From assembly GCA_900111695.1 (NCBI GenBank), contig FOHD01000008.1, positions 1 through 64,000 on the forward strand: a DNA stretch of 64,000 nucleotides. The letters run 5' to 3'. This DNA comes from Olsenella sp. KH3B4 (GTDB taxonomy: Bacteria > Actinomycetota > Coriobacteriia > Coriobacteriales > Atopobiaceae). The notes beneath the pieces were generated by a model. It made no database searches. It saw nothing but the letters and a program-made list of their open reading frames with translations, and was not told the DNA's origin. The translations under genes were made by a program, and so were the position numbers. Below, in pieces: positions 43,650-52,476 of this stretch. The stretch's first letter is position 1. Each line of letters opens with the position of its first letter.

Positions 43650-44995
43650 GCACAACCGTCGCTGCCATCATGACGAGAGCGGCCGTCATCCTCGGCGTGA
43701 CCATCTCCTCTCAGCTGGTGGTCGCCATAGCCATGTTTGCCACCCTGCTTCCCCGGCGCAGGCTTCTCGCGGCGCGCGCGGTCACGTCCTGCGTCGCGTT
43801 GACGCTCATCTCGATTGCGCTCTACAGGAACTCGCTCATCGTCTCGGTCTTTTCGACGCGGACGGTCTCGTTTGCGGCGGAGGCGCTGGACTTTGTCGCC
43901 ATGCTTGCGCTTATTGTGGCCGGGCTGGTCTTCTGCTACCAGGTATCCATCTGGACGGCGCTGTTCTGCGCGACGGCGGGCTACCTCATCCAGAACCTCG
44001 CGAGCTGCGTGACGTACTCGGCGTTCCTGCTGGTGGAGGGCACCGGGACAAACATGTCGAGCGAACTTTTCCTCCCGCTCAACCTTGTGGGCATGGCCGC
44101 GGTCTACCCCGTGTGCTACTGGTTCTTTGTGAGGCCCATACGCAAGAATGGCCTGGTAGAGATTGAGAACAAGAAAATCCTCCTGGTACTTGCGCTGGTG
44201 GTTCTCATCGCCATCGTCTTTGACATGGAGAACAAGCACCTGCTTGCGGCCGGCATTCCCGTGCCGTACGTGATGGTGCTGCGCGCCGTTCACGACGTGA
44301 TCTGCGTCTTCTCGCTGGTGCTGGAGTTCGAGATGCTCTACTCGCGCCGGCTGGAGTCCGACGTGGCGTCCCTTGAGCGCATGGACGCCGACCAGGAGGC
44401 TCACTACAACCTCATGCGCGAGAGCGTCGAGGCCGTAAACGCGCGCATGACGGCACTGCGCAGCCGTGTGCGCGCCGCGGCGCGCGAGGGTGGCGCCGAC
44501 GCGGAAAAGCTCAAGGAGCTGGCAAGCGAGACGCGCATGGTCGAGCTCAAGCTCAAGACCGGAAACGATGCCCTGGATGCGCTGCTCTTCGTCAAAGGCC
44601 TAGTATGCGAGCGCGAGGGCGTGACCCTCTCGTGCATCGCCGACGGATCAGCGCTGGACTTCATGGACCCCGTGGACATCTACTCGCTGGTGGGCAACGC
44701 CCTCGATAACTCCCTGGATGCCGTGCGCAAGGTGGCCGACCCCGAGAAGCGCGCGATTGGCCTGGTGGCGCGACGCAGCGGTGACATGCTTACGCTGAAT
44801 GTGACCAACTACTATGTTGGCAACGTCACGATGGTCGACGGACTGCCCCAGACCACGGCCGCCGACCCCACCGGACACGGCTTAGGGTCGCACTCCATGC
44901 GGGACGTTGCCGAGAAGTACGGAGGCACCGTGACCTTCAGCAGCGACCGCGACCTTTTCCACGTGAACGTGCTGATACCGATTCCAGAGGAGTAG
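43646..44995 (+). CDS. GHKL kinase paralogue lacking phospho-acceptor histidines
   Basis: The 449-residue protein shares the layout of the upstream kinase: about six membrane helices, a dimerisation segment and an ATPase domain with an intact N box (SLVGNALDNSLDAVRKV) and G box (GHGLGSHSMRDVAEKYGGT). The histidine box reads RMTALRSRVRAA: the two histidines of the upstream protein are replaced by Thr269 and Ser273. It should bind ATP but cannot autophosphorylate at the usual site. It may phosphorylate the partner in a heterodimer, act as a pseudokinase regulator, or be decaying. GTG at 43646 overlaps the previous stop. Confidence 0.88.
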   Translation: MSTTVAAIMTRAAVILGVTISSQLVVAIAMFATLLPRRRLLAARAVTSCVALTLISIALYRNSLIVSVFSTRTVSFAAEALDFVAMLALIVAGLVFCYQVSIWTALFCATAGYLIQNLASCVTYSAFLLVEGTGTNMSSELFLPLNLVGMAAVYPVCYWFFVRPIRKNGLVEIENKKILLVLALVVLIAIVFDMENKHLLAAGIPVPYVMVLRAVHDVICVFSLVLEFEMLYSRRLESDVASLERMDADQEAHYNLMRESVEAVNARMTALRSRVRAAAREGGADAEKLKELASETRMVELKLKTGNDALDALLFVKGLVCEREGVTLSCIADGSALDFMDPVDIYSLVGNALDNSLDAVRKVADPEKRAIGLVARRSGDMLTLNVTNYYVGNVTMVDGLPQTTAADPTGHGLGSHSMRDVAEKYGGTVTFSSDRDLFHVNVLIPIPEE

Positions 44996-45020
44996 GGGTA
45001 CGGCGGCGCTCCAGCGGCGG

Positions 45021-45075
45021 CGCAGGTGCCCCGGTGGCCGCGCAGGTGCCCCGGTGGCTGCGCAGGTGCCGCGGA
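45021..45075. repeat. 20-base tandem repeat, about 2.7 copies
   Basis: The unit CGCAGGTGCCCCGGTGGC(C/T)G begins at 45021 and 45041, with a partial unit at 45061. It lies 26 bases past the second kinase stop. Copy number may vary between strains. Confidence 0.85.
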
Positions 45076-45101
45076 GACTCCCACGGCTACCGTCCCAGGA
45101 T

Positions 45102-45169
45102 CTGTTGAGAAGGAAATCGACGTTTTCGTTGTGCGAGACGCTGTTATGTGTCGAATTCCTTCTCAACAG
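45102..45169. repeat. 68-base inverted-repeat element, copy 1
   Basis: Terminal repeats CTGTTGAGAAGGAA (45102-45115) and TTCCTTCTCAACAG (45156-45169) are perfect. The interior includes CGACGTTTTCGTTG and TGTTATGTGTC. A second copy of equal length lies at 55948-56015. It resembles a small non-autonomous element or a conserved RNA hairpin. Confidence 0.85.
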
Positions 45170-45239
45170 CGCTCTCCGGACCGGGCTCGGAGGAGTAGAG
45201 CCATCGACATGACACGTGGATGCTTCGCCACGTTCGCAG

Positions 45240-45296
45240 CCCGCAAAGAAAGCGGGCATCGGATGCTCGACGTATGTCAGAACATCCGACACCCGC
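45240..45296 (-). terminator. Terminator of the amidohydrolase-importer unit
   Basis: Read leftward, GCGGGTGTCGGATG (45283-45296) pairs with CATCCGATGCCCGC (45252-45265) with two mismatches or G-U pairs, and TTTCTTT follows. It ends the binding-protein transcript. Confidence 0.75.
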
Positions 45297-45315
45297 AAAC
45301 CGTCTTTGCTACTCC

Positions 45316-46422
45316 TTACACGTTAACTGTACGCTGGAACTCGTCAATCCACTCGCTCTTATGCTCGTTAATGTAGGAGTCGTCGAACTCTTTGAGGTTT
45401 GCCATGGCATCGTCACCGTATGCGAGATAGGTCTTAAGGCTATCGTCCATGGTGGCGTTTTTGTTAACCGGAGCCTCATTCATGACCGAAGCGATTTGGT
45501 CCTGGGTGTCTTTCGAGATCATGTACTCGACGAAGAGCTGCGCGAGGTCGGGGTTCGCACAACCCTTCACCACGTTCACGGACGCCGGTGCCGCAAAGGA
45601 GCCCTCGCTTGCGTTCACCCACACCATGTCCAAACCAGACTCGGAAAGACTCGGCATGTTAATGTCCATGAAAACGGCAATGGAGTCCTCACCCGTAGAG
45701 AAGGCGGTCACAACATCCGAGGAAGTCGTATACCAAAGGTTGATATTGTCCTTCTTCTCTTGAAGTAGGCTCATGGCAGGGCTCACGTCCTCCTGACTGC
45801 CACCAAGCTCCTCGGCAAGCGTCACCAGTAGGTAGGGACCGGCAGTTGAGGTCATATCAGGCAGCGCGACCATACCAGCGTACCTATCGTCAAAGAGATC
45901 CTTGTACGAGGTGGGGTAATCCACGCCCTTCTCGTCGAGCGCCGTCTTGTTGTACATGATGCCATAGCGACACACCGAGTAAACCGGTCCATAGCCATTT
46001 TCATCCTTTGCAAAATCGTAAAGCTCGTCGAGACTCGTGACTTTGGAGGCATCAATCTTCTCGAACAAATCCTCCCCCTCCCCGGTGATAGCAAAGCTCT
46101 TAGTGAGAAATGCGACGTCGGCGGTAGGATCTTGCTTCTCAGCAACCAGCTTGTTCAGACGATCAGAGTTACCACTCGTCGGATCAACCACAATGGTGCA
46201 GTTATACGTGGACTCAAAGTCCGCAGCGAGGGTCTTGAGGCCGTTCTCAGCCCACCCCCACGTGGCAACAACAAGCTCAGCGCCACCAAAGTCAGCCCCG
46301 GAAGAGGAAGCATCTCCGCTCGTCTGAGGTGTGCTCTCTTCGTCATCGCAGGCGGCCAGCCCAAGCGCCGCCAAGCTTGCCGCCGAGAACCCCAAGAAGT
46401 TCCTACGAGTCATGCCTTTCAT
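45316..46422 (-). CDS. Pot-type ABC transporter substrate-binding lipoprotein
   Basis: The 368-residue product has a twin-arginine signal (TRRNFLGFSAASLAALGLAAC) with the lipobox cysteine near residue 25, an acidic/Ser-rich linker and a periplasmic-binding fold related to PotD and bacterial SBP_8 proteins (ELVVATWGWAENGL, GPVYSVCRYGIMYNK, VNVVKGCANPDLAQLFVEYM). PotD-like proteins bind polyamines, but the family also includes many non-polyamine ligands. The start at 46422 is preferred over one nine bases later. It ends a six-gene unit with an M20 amidohydrolase and an adenine deaminase, so a purine- or amide-linked ligand is more plausible than spermidine. Confidence 0.87.
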   Translation of the reverse strand: MKGMTRRNFLGFSAASLAALGLAACDDEESTPQTSGDASSSGADFGGAELVVATWGWAENGLKTLAADFESTYNCTIVVDPTSGNSDRLNKLVAEKQDPTADVAFLTKSFAITGEGEDLFEKIDASKVTSLDELYDFAKDENGYGPVYSVCRYGIMYNKTALDEKGVDYPTSYKDLFDDRYAGMVALPDMTSTAGPYLLVTLAEELGGSQEDVSPAMSLLQEKKDNINLWYTTSSDVVTAFSTGEDSIAVFMDINMPSLSESGLDMVWVNASEGSFAAPASVNVVKGCANPDLAQLFVEYMISKDTQDQIASVMNEAPVNKNATMDDSLKTYLAYGDDAMANLKEFDDSYINEHKSEWIDEFQRTVNV

Positions 46423-46542
46423 ACCGTCCCCATTTCCCTCGTGTATACAAAACGCGAACACCGCCCATGCGGTGGTAGTGCCTCAAACCTGACCGGGAGG
46501 CGTCTGCAAAACACGGCAGAGTGACCATTCCGGCCAGATGAA

Positions 46543-47640
46543 TCAATTTGCGTCTTGGCCCTTTTCGACGTAGACGCAGATGCTATCCGCCGGCAGCTCA
46601 ACCTCTACCTCATCGCCCTCAGATAGATCGCACCGACCGACAATCGAGGGGAAAAGACTCTCCGCAAAGGCGCCAGTAACCTCCAGTCGGGTCGCATGGC
46701 CGCGGTAGGTCTTATGTGCAATAACGCCGGAGACAATACCCTGCTCACCTTCCGAAGCACCCTTCGACGGTCTCACGGAGATGTTCTCGGAGCGAATGGC
46801 GAGAATCGCAGGCATGCCGGCTTCCATGCCCACAGCCATATCCTTCTCCACGAGCACGCGTTTGCCCGAGCAGTTAAATGCAACGCAGTCTCCCACCTGA
46901 CCCTGACAATTCCCACGCAGGAAGGTCTGGAACCCCATGAAGTCGGCGACAAAGGGCGAGCTGGGGTGGTCGAAAACCTCCTCGGGAGTCCCCAGCTGCA
47001 TAATTTCGCCATGCCTCATCACGGCAACCCGGTGAGCCAGCGAAACCGCCTCCTCCTGATCGTGCGTGACGATGATGGTCGTAATGCCGAGCTCACGCTG
47101 GATGCGCTTAATCTCGACCTGCATCTCGACGCGCAGCTTTGCATCAAGGTTGGACAGCGGCTCGTCAAGCAAGAGGATTTGCGGCCGCGTCACCAGCGCT
47201 CGTGCAAGCGCCACTCGCTGCTGCTGGCCACCGGAGAGTCTTCTGGGATACTCGTCGCCAAGATCCGGAAGGCGCACCATAGCGAGCGCCTCGTCGACAC
47301 GTTTACGTGTCTCCTCCGGCGGCACCCTCCTCATACGCAGGCCAAACGCAACGTTGTCATAGACGGACATATGGGGAAACAGCGCGTAGTTCTGGAAAAA
47401 GATGCCTATGTTTCGCTTATACGCAGGAACGTTGGGACCAAGCTCCTTGCCATCAACGACCACTTTGCCACTAGTTGGCGTTTCGAAGCCCGCAATCATT
47501 CTGAGCGTTGTAGTCTTTCCACATCCCGATTCGCCGAGAAGGGCAAGCATCTCGCCATCTGCAACGGAAAGGCTCAAATCCTTAACTGCGGTCACGCGCT
47601 TGTACTCCTTGCGCAAGTGGACCAGCTCGAGTGTTGCCAT
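46543..47640 (-). CDS. potA: ABC importer ATP-binding protein (PotA type)
   Basis: The 365-residue ATPase shows Walker A GESGCGKTTTLRM, the Q-loop, the signature LSGGQQQRVALARAL, Walker B ILLLDEPLSNLDAKL and the H-loop VTHDQEEA. A C-terminal TOBE domain (about 280-360) follows, typical of the PotA/CysA/MalK group. It energises the two permeases encoded directly upstream. The gap of 12 bases to the permease and 120 bases to the binding protein fit one operon. The potA symbol denotes subfamily, not proven polyamine transport. Confidence 0.92.
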   Translation of the reverse strand: MATLELVHLRKEYKRVTAVKDLSLSVADGEMLALLGESGCGKTTTLRMIAGFETPTSGKVVVDGKELGPNVPAYKRNIGIFFQNYALFPHMSVYDNVAFGLRMRRVPPEETRKRVDEALAMVRLPDLGDEYPRRLSGGQQQRVALARALVTRPQILLLDEPLSNLDAKLRVEMQVEIKRIQRELGITTIIVTHDQEEAVSLAHRVAVMRHGEIMQLGTPEEVFDHPSSPFVADFMGFQTFLRGNCQGQVGDCVAFNCSGKRVLVEKDMAVGMEAGMPAILAIRSENISVRPSKGASEGEQGIVSGVIAHKTYRGHATRLEVTGAFAESLFPSIVGRCDLSEGDEVEVELPADSICVYVEKGQDAN

Positions 47641-47652
47641 GAATACCCCCTA

Positions 47653-48447
47653 CTACTTGAGGAACATGTCAAGGCCGATGGTCTTGTCCATGAGGATGAT
47701 GATTGCAAGGGATGCCACGATGAGCAGCGTTGAGACGGCGGCGAGCGTCGGGTCAAACGTAAGCTCGATGTAGTTCATGAGCCTGATTGGTAACGTCACA
47801 AAGCGAGGAGTCGAAAGCAGACTCGTTAGCGCCACCTCGTCAAAGGAGTAGAGGAACGCGAGAACAGCGCCGGCCACAATACCCGGACGTATGAGGGGCA
47901 GCGTTACCTTGGTTGCAACTTTGATAGGACTCGCACCAAGCGAAGCCGCCGCGTCCTCAAGGGTCCAGTCAAACGTGTGCAGGATCGAGACGGTATTTCT
48001 CACGATGTACGGCATGATGATGACCAGGTGACCAATGAGCACCCTGAAGAAACCCGAGATACCACCAATCTGGCTGTAAATCTGCAGGAGGACGAAGGCG
48101 AAGGTCACGCTTGGTACATACATCGGCGAGGTAAAGAAACCAAGAAGCGCGCGTTTGGCCGGAAAGTCGAAGCGCGTGACGCAGATAGCACCCGTCACGC
48201 CCAAAACAATGTCTACGAGCGTAGCAGTGATGCCGACCTTAAGCGAATCGATAAGACCGCTTACAAAGTGGTTGGAAGGCTTGAACGCGTTTACGTACCA
48301 GTCGAGAGAGAATCCCTTCGGCGGGAAAGTCACGACTTGGGTTGGCGTGAACGATGCAAGTATGATTACTACAAGGGGCGCAAGCAGAAATGCCATGACC
48401 AAGACAGCCATAGTTTTGCAGAACAGGTTGACCTGACCATTACGCAT
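47653..48447 (-). CDS. potC: ABC importer permease (PotC type)
   Basis: The 264-residue protein has six membrane helices and the permease EAA loop (EDAAASLGASPIKVATKVTLPLIRPG, near residue 170), which contacts the ATPase. ATG at 48447 overlaps the upstream permease stop by eight bases, so coupled translation is likely. A longer reading from 48477 lies mostly inside the upstream gene. It forms a heterodimer with the PotB-type permease. Confidence 0.92.
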   Translation of the reverse strand: MRNGQVNLFCKTMAVLVMAFLLAPLVVIILASFTPTQVVTFPPKGFSLDWYVNAFKPSNHFVSGLIDSLKVGITATLVDIVLGVTGAICVTRFDFPAKRALLGFFTSPMYVPSVTFAFVLLQIYSQIGGISGFFRVLIGHLVIIMPYIVRNTVSILHTFDWTLEDAAASLGASPIKVATKVTLPLIRPGIVAGAVLAFLYSFDEVALTSLLSTPRFVTLPIRLMNYIELTFDPTLAAVSTLLIVASLAIIILMDKTIGLDMFLK

Positions 48448-49276
48448 CACGACCACCCCCAAGGCGCGCCATCCCACGCTGGGTCGAGATTCCCAGCAAT
48501 ACCTGGACTACCAGGATGGCCGCCAGAAGGATGTAGCTAATCGCCGTCGCAGCGTTGTAGTCGAAGTTCACGTTAACCTCCTGGACCACCATAGTCGCCA
48601 TCATGCGGAACTTGGAGCCCCCTAGTAATTTGGGCGTCACGTATGACGTCATCGACATCGTGAACACGAGCACGCATCCATTCACGATCCCGGGGAGACT
48701 CAGCGGAAGCGTCACATGAAGGAACCGTTGAAAGGGGTTGGCGCCAAGACTGTCCGCGGCACTCTCTACGTTAGGGTCAATCCCCTGCAGGATGGCAACA
48801 AGCGAGAGAATCATGTATGGAATGAGAAGGTGAATCATCCCCAGCACGACAGCACCCTCGGTATTGATGAACTTTGCCGGCTCAGAGAGCAGCCCCATTG
48901 CCATGAGAAGCTGATTGAGCAGGCCGTTCGTCCCAAGAATGACCATCCAACCGTAGGAGCGTACCACGGCACTCACGAGGAACGGAAAAAGGATGACTAC
49001 AATCATCACCTTGCGGAAGCCGGAACTAGTTCGGGCCATGTAGTACGCAACGGGATACCCAATGAGCAGCGACAGGATTGTGCTCACAAGCGACACCCGA
49101 AGCGTTGTCGCAAGAACGTCGAGATAAAACGAATCCGTGAGGAACTCCGCAAAGTCCGAAAGGCCTTCCTGCACGATGGCCTGCGCAAGGATGAGCACCA
49201 TTGGCACAAGAAAGAGCACCGTCAAAGCAATGGTTGCCGGCAGCGCCAGCAAAACAGCTTCTCGCCTTCGATTCAC
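48440..49276 (-). CDS. potB: ABC importer permease (PotB type)
   Basis: The 278-residue protein has six membrane helices and an EAA loop (ESAADSLGANPFQRFLHVTLPLSLPG). GTG at 49276 overlaps the adenine deaminase stop (GTGA), and GGAGGAG lies upstream. This overlap ties import and adenine deamination to one transcript. Confidence 0.92.
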   Translation of the reverse strand: MNRRREAVLLALPATIALTVLFLVPMVLILAQAIVQEGLSDFAEFLTDSFYLDVLATTLRVSLVSTILSLLIGYPVAYYMARTSSGFRKVMIVVILFPFLVSAVVRSYGWMVILGTNGLLNQLLMAMGLLSEPAKFINTEGAVVLGMIHLLIPYMILSLVAILQGIDPNVESAADSLGANPFQRFLHVTLPLSLPGIVNGCVLVFTMSMTSYVTPKLLGGSKFRMMATMVVQEVNVNFDYNAATAISYILLAAILVVQVLLGISTQRGMARLGGGRDA

Positions 49277-51027
49277 CTTTTCTCCTCCCCCGTCACCACA
49301 GGCAGCAACCTACGGTGGAGCACGTCAACCAGCCCACGGTCGGACAACTTAGCATCCGGAGACACGGACAGGGCCATTAGAGTAAAAAACGAAAGCAATC
49401 GTTTATGTGAGAAGCCCAACTGGCGGGCGTAGTTGAGAAGGTCATCAACCTCACCAAGTAGCTGCTCTGGCTCCTCCTCGGAAAGCAGGCCTGCGACAGG
49501 CAGTCTTACGAGTGAGAGAACTTTCCCCCTCGAGACCACGCACATACCGCCACCGACTTTGATGAGCGTGTTTGCGGCAAGAGCGGAATCGGCGTCATTC
49601 CCGCCGTAGACGACGAGATTGTGGCAGTCATGAGCGTAGGTTGTAGCAAACGCGCCCCTCGTACCGGGCATGCCCTCAATGACGCCAACCGCGTGAGTGC
49701 CAGCCCCATGTCGATTAAAGACCGCCATTTTAAGGTCTGGCGAGATCTCGGCGATGTTGCGGCCTTCTCGTCTTACAACGGAATAGCTCTTCTTCACTAG
49801 GGCGGTTCTGAACGAAATTCCATCTGTTCGGATAGCGTTAAGCATGCACTCGCCACCAGCGGGAGCCTCGATAGCAAAGTCCCTCTCGGATACGTTCTGG
49901 ACGTTCATCGTCCGAAAGGCGGCTAGCGGAAAGGTGCGCTGGGGAAGTGCGCAGACAAATGAGCCATCGCGGACAACAACATTGCCATTGCTGAGGAGAA
50001 GCCAGGGGCGCGGATGGCGGATGTCCTCGACTAGCTGCAGATCCGCACGCATTCCCGGGGCAATTCCGCCAACGTCTTCCAAGCGAAGGCGCTGCGCGCC
50101 GTTGACTGTTGCGAAGCGGATGGCGCGAATTGGGTCGAGACCGAGCTCAATGGCATGGGCCACCACGTGGTTGAGGTGCCCCTCATGCATGAGGCCCTCA
50201 AGAGGAACATCGTCAGTCACAAGACAGATACGGTTGTCGGGAGCCGCTTCATTCATGGCCTTGACCATCTCGGCGCTCAACATGCAATCTTGTATCTGCA
50301 CAGTAAAGCCAAGCGCCAACTCCTCACGAAGCTTCTCGGCGGAGGGGGTGGTGTGGTCACTGGTAATGCCGACCGCTCTGAACGCCTGCAGTTCTCGTCC
50401 TGCGAGAGCGCCTGCATGCCCGTCGACAACCCAACCGTTGCGAATTCCCGCCTCCACAACGCCGAGTATGCGAGCGTCGCCGGAGGCAACGCCGTTAAAG
50501 TCCATGACCTCGCCGAGCGCCATTATCTGCGGAAGCCCGCGGGCGAACTTGTCGATCTGAGAGGCGTCAACGCTATAGCCGGAACCCTCGAGCCCAGGTG
50601 CGGAGGGGATGGTTGACGGGGCACATACCAGCACGTGAAGGGGCAGGCCGCTGGTTGCTTCGACTAACGCGCGAACGCCTGCAATGCCCATCACGTTGGC
50701 AATCTCGTGCGGGTCGGCGAGGCAGGTCGTTGTGCCACACGACAAGGCAATGCGCGCAAAGTGTGCTGGCAGCAGCATGCTGCTCTCAAGGTGCATGTGC
50801 GAGTCAACAAAGCCGGGGAGAAGGTAGCGTCCTTCTCCGTACATATCTGTTGCGGCCGAAAGATCAGAGAGATCTCCTACGGCAACTATGCGGTCGCCAA
50901 CCACCCCCACATCTCCCATGCGAATGGAACCATCAAACACGTTAACGATTCGCGCACCCCGAATGGCAATGTCGAGAGTATGGACGCCGTGAAGTGCATC
51001 GACTATGTTCTTTGCAGATGTCTTCAT
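49273..51027 (-). CDS. ade: Adenine deaminase (canonical type)
   Basis: The 584-residue amidohydrolase converts adenine to hypoxanthine and ammonia. Blocks are canonical: PGFVDSHMHLESSM, GTTTCLADPHEIANVMG, VTDDVPLEGLMHEGHLNH and GGIAPGMRADL. The C-terminal AdeC domain has HDCHNLVVYGGNDADSALAAN. It lies 13 bases after the M20 gene and overlaps the importer permease. A second, divergent copy is encoded at 53860-55632. Together with the adjacent importer, it suggests uptake and use of purine nitrogen. Confidence 0.92.
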   Translation of the reverse strand: MKTSAKNIVDALHGVHTLDIAIRGARIVNVFDGSIRMGDVGVVGDRIVAVGDLSDLSAATDMYGEGRYLLPGFVDSHMHLESSMLLPAHFARIALSCGTTTCLADPHEIANVMGIAGVRALVEATSGLPLHVLVCAPSTIPSAPGLEGSGYSVDASQIDKFARGLPQIMALGEVMDFNGVASGDARILGVVEAGIRNGWVVDGHAGALAGRELQAFRAVGITSDHTTPSAEKLREELALGFTVQIQDCMLSAEMVKAMNEAAPDNRICLVTDDVPLEGLMHEGHLNHVVAHAIELGLDPIRAIRFATVNGAQRLRLEDVGGIAPGMRADLQLVEDIRHPRPWLLLSNGNVVVRDGSFVCALPQRTFPLAAFRTMNVQNVSERDFAIEAPAGGECMLNAIRTDGISFRTALVKKSYSVVRREGRNIAEISPDLKMAVFNRHGAGTHAVGVIEGMPGTRGAFATTYAHDCHNLVVYGGNDADSALAANTLIKVGGGMCVVSRGKVLSLVRLPVAGLLSEEEPEQLLGEVDDLLNYARQLGFSHKRLLSFFTLMALSVSPDAKLSDRGLVDVLHRRLLPVVTGEEKR

Positions 51028-51040
51028 GAGGCCTCGCGCC

Positions 51041-52204
51041 CTAGGAAAGACGGTCTCTCACGAGGTCGCACCAGTACTCGACACCATACTGCAGGGCATC
51101 CTCGTCGAGCAGGTAATGAGGATTGTGGTGCGGATACACAATGCCCTTTTCTTCGTTCCTCGCTCCCAGCTCAACAAAAAATCCAGGGCAGAAACCCTGA
51201 AGCGCAGAGTAGTCCTCGCCTGGCATTAGGGGCTCGATATCAAAGGTTGCATCGTGGCCAAAGTTTTTCTCGATCAGATTTCGGCAATGCGACGTAAGAG
51301 CAGCGTCGTTGACGACCGATGCGTAACCCTTGACGAAGCGAAAGCGATAAGTGGAATCGTCCGTCTCGGTGATTCCCCTGACGATGTCTTCCATAATCTT
51401 AGGAAGCCTCTTGCGGGTCTTCTCGCTGAAAGTTCGAGTAGAACCAACTATGTGAACCTCGTCTGGGAGGATGTTGTAGGCTGTGCCGGCATTGATCTGA
51501 CATACAGAGACAACGATTGGCTCCGTTGCTGCCACCCTCCGGGACACGATGGTTTGAATGGCAAGAACAACCTGAGCAGCCATGACTATCGCATCGTGAG
51601 CACCTTCGGGATAGGCGCTGTGGCCACCTTTGCCCACAACATCTATCTCGAAACGGTCGGTTGCGCTCGTCAGCGCACCCGCACGGACACCAAAGTGCCC
51701 CGTAGGATAGAGCGAGCTTAAATGCAGGCCGTAGAGCTCGTCCACGCCATCCATAACTCCCAGGCGTGCTAGCTCGGCAGCTCCTCCGGGAGGTTGCTCC
51801 TCCGCATGCTGGAAAAGGAAGCGAACCTCACCGGACAGGCAATCTCGCTCCTTAGAGAGAATCGTCGCGGCGGCAAGCATCATTGCGGTATGGCCATCGT
51901 GGCCGCAAGCGTGCATCACCCCAGGCCTCTTAGAGGCAAACGGTAGGCCTGTGTCCTCCTGAATGGGGAGCGCATCGATGTCGGCGCGTAGCAGAATAGT
52001 CCGTCCCGGCTTTGCCCCGCGAAGAATGGCCACAACACCGGTCTTTGCATAGCGGCGCAGGACAATCCCCTCAAGCTCAGAAAGCTTATTTTCTAGGTAG
52101 TTAGTTGTGTCGTACTCTTCGAAGGAAAGCTCCGGATTCTCGTGGAGGTGGCGCCTCCACTCGATGCACTCTCCCATAACCTGCTTTACTTCATCACTTA
52201 TCAC
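51041..52204 (-). CDS. M20-family amidohydrolase
   Basis: The 387-residue protein resembles M20D amidohydrolases (IAA-amino acid, hippurate or N-acyl-aminoacyl hydrolases). Metal-site blocks are RRHLHENPELSFEE, LLRADIDALPIQE, VMHACGHDGHTAMML, QHAEEQPPGG and the final His in HHNPHYLLDE; the dimerisation domain (KGGHSAYPEGAHDAI) is present. The start is uncertain: GTG at 52204 gives a family-like length, whereas the open frame runs to 52378 without a good ribosome site. It is the first gene of the M20-ade-potBCA-binding protein unit and may release a purine or amine from an acylated substrate. Confidence 0.88.
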   Translation of the reverse strand: MISDEVKQVMGECIEWRRHLHENPELSFEEYDTTNYLENKLSELEGIVLRRYAKTGVVAILRGAKPGRTILLRADIDALPIQEDTGLPFASKRPGVMHACGHDGHTAMMLAAATILSKERDCLSGEVRFLFQHAEEQPPGGAAELARLGVMDGVDELYGLHLSSLYPTGHFGVRAGALTSATDRFEIDVVGKGGHSAYPEGAHDAIVMAAQVVLAIQTIVSRRVAATEPIVVSVCQINAGTAYNILPDEVHIVGSTRTFSEKTRKRLPKIMEDIVRGITETDDSTYRFRFVKGYASVVNDAALTSHCRNLIEKNFGHDATFDIEPLMPGEDYSALQGFCPGFFVELGARNEEKGIVYPHHNPHYLLDEDALQYGVEYWCDLVRDRLS

Positions 52205-52247
52205 AAGTTTCACCAGTCGCCGTCGAGTATCAATATCGCATAGCGAT

Positions 52248-52276
52248 TTTAAATAAAGAAATTTTTCGTCAGACAA
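52248..52276 (-). promoter_or_regulatory. Candidate promoter for the M20-ade-importer unit
   Basis: Read leftward, TTGTCT (52271-52276) and TTTAAA (52248-52253) are separated by 17 bases in an AT-rich stretch just upstream of the M20 gene. It lies after the terminator of the guanine deaminase transcript. Confidence 0.55.
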
Positions 52277-52322
52277 CGCCCACGCATCGTTAACCAACTG
52301 GACTGCGTTCAGGTAAATGGAT

Positions 52323-52364
52323 GGAAACGAGAAACGGTGCCGCTCGTCATTCCGAGCAGCACCG
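52323..52364 (-). terminator. Terminator after guanine deaminase
   Basis: Read leftward, CGGTGCTGCTCG (52353-52364) pairs with CGAGCGGCACCG (52335-52346) with one mismatch, six-base loop, followed by TTTCTCGTTTCC. It lies between the two purine units. Confidence 0.8.
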
Positions 52365-52476
52365 CAGCAGACGAGCATGTACAGCTGTGCAACTATCCGA
52401 TTCTTTGTGCGGAGCGTCGAATGCCATGTGTGCGTTTCGCCTCAGCAATCCCCACCACGCGAAAGCGAGGAAGTAT

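Larger units (their letters stand above)
44996..45315. other. Repeat-bearing gap between the kinase pair and the ABC importer unit
   Basis: These 320 bases, between convergent units, hold a 20-base tandem repeat (45021-45075), one copy of a 68-base inverted-repeat element (45102-45169) and the terminator of the importer unit (45240-45296). No gene is seen. Confidence 0.75.

Noticed and set aside
42084..43655. A 523-codon minus-strand frame over the first kinase
   Set aside because: Complement of a kinase with intact motifs.
44996..45315. Possible CRISPR array (repeats after the kinase pair)
   Set aside because: The 20-base units are contiguous tandem copies without spacers, and no cas gene is near.
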